From positions 1 to 16,092 of the forward strand of contig JAGBZE010000158.1 in assembly GCA_017628435.1 (NCBI GenBank): a stretch of DNA of 16,092 bases, read 5' to 3'. This document shows, one piece after another, positions 13,102-16,092 of the stretch. Both the position numbers and the translations under genes were made by a program. The notes under the pieces were generated by a model. The model made no database searches, was not told the origin of the DNA, and saw nothing but the letters and a program-made list of their open reading frames with translations. Source of the DNA: Akkermansia sp. Lineage in GTDB: Bacteria > Verrucomicrobiota > Verrucomicrobiia > Verrucomicrobiales > Akkermansiaceae. The number at the start of each line of letters is the position of its first letter. Within the stretch, counting starts at the first letter, position 1.

Positions 13102-16092
13102 TGAATATCTCACGCATCCGCAAATATTTTACCTATTTAATTCACTCTGGGCGTCGCAGGGTTCTGCGTGCCAGAAGTGCGCTGGCTGCACAGCTTAATA
13201 CAGCCCCACACCGCATTGCGGCGCGCGACGAGAGCCGCCGAGCGCATGCCGGCACCATTGCCGACTTGTTTGCTTCCATCATGTGTCAGGTGGTGGATAT
13301 CGGCGTAGACAAGCTGGATACGGCCATGGATAATCTGCGCCACGATTTCCCTAATGTGGAGCATATCTGGCTTGCCGAACGTTTTCAAACCGCCTATGAA
13401 GCGGCTTATCCGTTGTCTGCCACTCTTGCGCTGGCTGCGGCGGGACGCACCGAGGAGGAGCGTATCTCTCTTGCCTTGGAGATCTACGCACTGCTGCTTC
13501 GCATCGGTGGCGACCTGACCAGCCCAACTCTTTTTGAGGAGGTAACATTTGGATTAAATCTACCAGGGTGCGCTACAATGCTGGAAGAGCTGATGCGCAC
13601 CCCCGGCGCCACGGCGCCAGCGCCACTGGAAAGTATCACCTTTTCTTCTATTCCCGGAGAGAATACGGTATTGCTACCGGAGGATGACTCCACAGTCATA
13701 TTCCGAGCTATACGCTGTGTTAATTTTCTCCTGATTATTAATGATTCGGATACTCCTATTTCTGTTCGAGGACAGACGCTGGGGAAAGGCGGAGTTTTGC
13801 CGCTTTCCACACGGCAGACGGTAGAACTCAGCTCCTGCTACTTCAGTTACAAGACAATTGTATCACTTCTCCAATTCCGATACACGGGGGTGCGCCTGGC
13901 AAACTACCTCACGCTGGATGGCGACCTGATTTCGATGAGCCGCCAACGCACGCGCAACTGCGTAGCCCGTGTCAGTTTTGGATTGCAGGTAGAAATCGAA
14001 CTGTTGCGTCCGGATGTTGATTTTCTCCTGGATAATCGAATTCTCTCCATGGGCGAGAAAGTCAGTTCATCCTATTTTCTGCCATTTCATATTCAGGGTA
14101 AGGGCCCCTTCTCCTTTGGTGATTTAGCAGACACGGCAACTTCCGGCAACAGTTTCCAACTAGGGCCGGGTGAACGCACGGTTCTGGTCACCAATCTGCC
14201 GTACATGACACGCCCGGATGTCCTTAAACTCACCCCTGGGCTTGCTCCGGGGGCGGTTCTGGAGGTAAGTTACTCCAGAGCAACTAATACCGGCCAGCTG
14301 CGCGTTCTGGAAGGCCATTCTCACACCGTCTCGGTAGGAGACACTCCTGTCAAGGGTATTGTTCCTTTGCAGGATGGTGACCTGATTGCACTAAGTGCAG
14401 TGCAGTTCATTCGCTGCCGCTTTTCTGCCGGTGTTCTGGAGGAGGAGTCCAACCTGATTTCCACACTTCGCGTGCGTGGCTTGACTCGTGACTTTGTGCG
14501 CGCCGGCCGCGTGGTCGATAATATTGACTTCGCCCTGCAGCGCGGCGAAATGGCTTGCATTCTTGGACCCAGCGGCTCAGGTAAAAGCACCCTGCTGGCC
14601 ATGTTGGCTGGTCATCTGGAAGCATCTTTCGGTAGTATTTTTTACAATAATGAGCGATTGACGCCGCAATCTGCCAATTTGCGACGCCACATCGCCTTCA
14701 TCCCTCGAGAAGACATATTGGATGAAGCCATGACGGTGCAGGAACATGTGTACCAGGCGTCGGTAGTCCGACGTCCTCGTCTGGCTCATGCCGACCGGCT
14801 CCGCCGTGTTTCTACTGTCCTGAATTTCGTGGGTATCGGGCATCTGGCAGACCGCTCAGTAGGACGCGCAGGTGAACGCACCATATCAGATGGTGAACGA
14901 ACACGATTAAACCTGGGCCTCGATCTTACCGGAACTTCAGAAGTGTTCCTTATCGACGAGCCCATCAGCGGGCTTTCCTCTGCTGATGCTGAACGTGTGA
15001 TTGAAACACTCGAAAATATGGCAGAGGGCAGAATTCTCATCTGTACCCTGCACCGCCCGGCTCAAACACTTCTGAACCGTTTCAAGAAGGTGATGGTGCT
15101 GGATACTCACGGCCAGATGGCGTTCTGGGGAAGCCCACAGGAAATGGTGAACTATTTCCGAAATGCGGCCAGAGAGTTACGGCTTCGTATTCCGCGTGAG
15201 GCAATTGCTGCAGGTGGAGCAGACTATGTGTTCGAGGTGCTGGACGCGCCCTTCCGCCGCGTGGGAAGCCGACTGCGTGAAAACCCCAATCTCTGGCAGG
15301 AGCGTTTCGAGAATTATTCCTATTCATCCAAGAAAAAGGATTCCCCCGCTTGGGAGGAGCCGGAAACCTCCCGCCGAGCCATTCCGAAGGCAAAACCGCG
15401 CACACCCATTGAATTGTGGCGATTGTTTCATCTGTGGGTCGCGCGCACTTTGTTGGCGCGTATACGCAGTCGCATGGGGTTGTATGCTATGCTGCTGGAA
15501 GGACCGTTGCTGGCAGCACTGATTGCCGGCACTCTTCGGGCAGCCTCAGACACGCCCTACACCTTTTATAAATCTCTGCATGTTACGGAGTATCTTTTCC
15601 TCTCGCTTGTGCTGGCTATGTTCTTTGGCTTGACGGATGCCGCCTGTGAGATATTGAGAGACCGAGCTCTGTTGAAGAGAGAAAGTAATTATAAGCTCTA
15701 CACAACAGGATATCTGACAGCAAAGGTGCTTGTGTTGACTACCATCGCCGGTGTGCAGTGCGGCCTATATCTCCTGGTCGGTAATGCAATCCTTGGAATT
15801 CATTATATGTTCTGGGGGCATTTCTCAGTCATGCTGCTCACGGCTTTCATTGGCATAGCTCTTTCGCTCATGGTATCTGCCTATGTGCGGACTGAACGCG
15901 TGGCATTGAACATTGTCCCCCTGCTTCTTGTGCCTCAGATTCTCCTGGCCGGGGCATTGATCCGATTTGAGGAAATGAATGAGTTCAGCCCCAACGTACC
16001 AGAGGGGCTTATTCCTGAGGTCGTTGACAATCGCTTATCAAATCTTCGCCACCGTGTAGCGTACCAGGATGAAATCACGCACAATATCACCA
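13101..16092 (+). CDS. TerB-like/ABC fusion: ABCG-like half-transporter with long N-terminal region (3' end beyond window)
   Basis: The reading frame is open from the ATG at 13101 (sharing one base with the previous TAA; AAAGGGGG 9 nt upstream could be an SD) to the window end: 997 codons without a stop. Residues 1-160 are helical and include EERISLALEIYALLLRIGG (about 118-137), resembling TerB-type domains. Residues 170-450 are beta-rich, including an FHA- or sandwich-like part. The ABC domain has Walker A GPSGSGKST (489-497), IPREDIL (534-540), signature ISDGE (595-599), Walker B VFLIDEP with D619/E620, and the H-loop histidine H651. An ABC2 membrane domain starts near 792, with segments about 792-812, 830-850, 875-895, 905-928 and 935-955. 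The loop EILRDRALLKRESNYKLYTTG is characteristic of ABCG-type bacterial permeases. Substitutions: the Q-loop Gln is Arg (R536), signature SGGE is SDGE, and D-loop GLD is GLS. The substrate is unknown. Family assignment of the ABC half is firm; the TerB and FHA labels are tentative. Confidence 0.85.
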   Translation, partial: MNISRIRKYFTYLIHSGRRRVLRARSALAAQLNTAPHRIAARDESRRAHAGTIADLFASIMCQVVDIGVDKLDTAMDNLRHDFPNVEHIWLAERFQTAYEAAYPLSATLALAAAGRTEEERISLALEIYALLLRIGGDLTSPTLFEEVTFGLNLPGCATMLEELMRTPGATAPAPLESITFSSIPGENTVLLPEDDSTVIFRAIRCVNFLLIINDSDTPISVRGQTLGKGGVLPLSTRQTVELSSCYFSYKTIVSLLQFRYTGVRLANYLTLDGDLISMSRQRTRNCVARVSFGLQVEIELLRPDVDFLLDNRILSMGEKVSSSYFLPFHIQGKGPFSFGDLADTATSGNSFQLGPGERTVLVTNLPYMTRPDVLKLTPGLAPGAVLEVSYSRATNTGQLRVLEGHSHTVSVGDTPVKGIVPLQDGDLIALSAVQFIRCRFSAGVLEEESNLISTLRVRGLTRDFVRAGRVVDNIDFALQRGEMACILGPSGSGKSTLLAMLAGHLEASFGSIFYNNERLTPQSANLRRHIAFIPREDILDEAMTVQEHVYQASVVRRPRLAHADRLRRVSTVLNFVGIGHLADRSVGRAGERTISDGERTRLNLGLDLTGTSEVFLIDEPISGLSSADAERVIETLENMAEGRILICTLHRPAQTLLNRFKKVMVLDTHGQMAFWGSPQEMVNYFRNAARELRLRIPREAIAAGGADYVFEVLDAPFRRVGSRLRENPNLWQERFENYSYSSKKKDSPAWEEPETSRRAIPKAKPRTPIELWRLFHLWVARTLLARIRSRMGLYAMLLEGPLLAALIAGTLRAASDTPYTFYKSLHVTEYLFLSLVLAMFFGLTDAACEILRDRALLKRESNYKLYTTGYLTAKVLVLTTIAGVQCGLYLLVGNAILGIHYMFWGHFSVMLLTAFIGIALSLMVSAYVRTERVALNIVPLLLVPQILLAGALIRFEEMNEFSPNVPEGLIPEVVDNRLSNLRHRVAYQDEITHNIT

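Overview
This window looks like chromosomal DNA from a Gram-negative bacterium with moderate-to-high GC. The evidence is two lipoprotein genes, a Pro/Ala-rich envelope-spanning-type protein, and export machinery with large periplasmic subunits. The combination of a GldA/F/G-type exporter with a DUF4340 protein, scarce Shine-Dalgarno (SD) sequences, and a very large TerB-like/ABC fusion suggests the Verrucomicrobiota (Akkermansia-like) or a neighbouring PVC/FCB lineage. That placement is inference from gene content and style, not from a marker gene. No rRNA, tRNA, CRISPR array, transposase or phage gene was seen.

Layout. (1) 1-313 is non-coding and structured: a long imperfect inverted repeat (1-79) and three compact GC-rich hairpins (122-201), like a REP-type intergenic repeat. 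(2) 314-3135, plus strand: a lipoprotein N-acetylmuramoyl-L-alanine amidase whose stop overlaps the start of recG. (3) 3138-5512, minus strand: a compact four-gene unit, read as OsmC-family protein, small membrane protein, proline-rich repeat lipoprotein, then tlyA. It converges on recG with only 2 bp between stops. (4) 5513-5691: a divergent intergenic region with a good sigma70-like promoter pointing right. (5) 5692-11275, plus strand: a Gld-type ABC exporter made of ATPase, ABC-2 permease, GldG-like auxiliary protein and DUF4340-like protein. (6) 11301-16092, plus strand: prmA, tsaB, a CxxCxxCC (YkgJ-type) protein and the first 997 codons of a TerB-like/ABC fusion that runs off the window. 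The last four genes are joined by overlapping stop/start codons.

How they work together. Gaps from 5692 onward are 29 bp or less or overlapping, with no convincing terminator, so the exporter and the translation-related genes (prmA methylates ribosomal protein L11; tsaB serves tRNA t6A synthesis) could be one long transcript. tlyA adds a second translation-related methyltransferase on the other strand. The exporter resembles the Bacteroidota GldAFG complex, but no other gliding gene is present, so a general envelope export role is safer. The most unusual item is the final gene: an ABCG-like half-transporter fused to a long N-terminal region, with substitutions in three ATPase motifs (Q-loop, signature and D-loop) while Walker A, Walker B and the H-loop histidine are intact.
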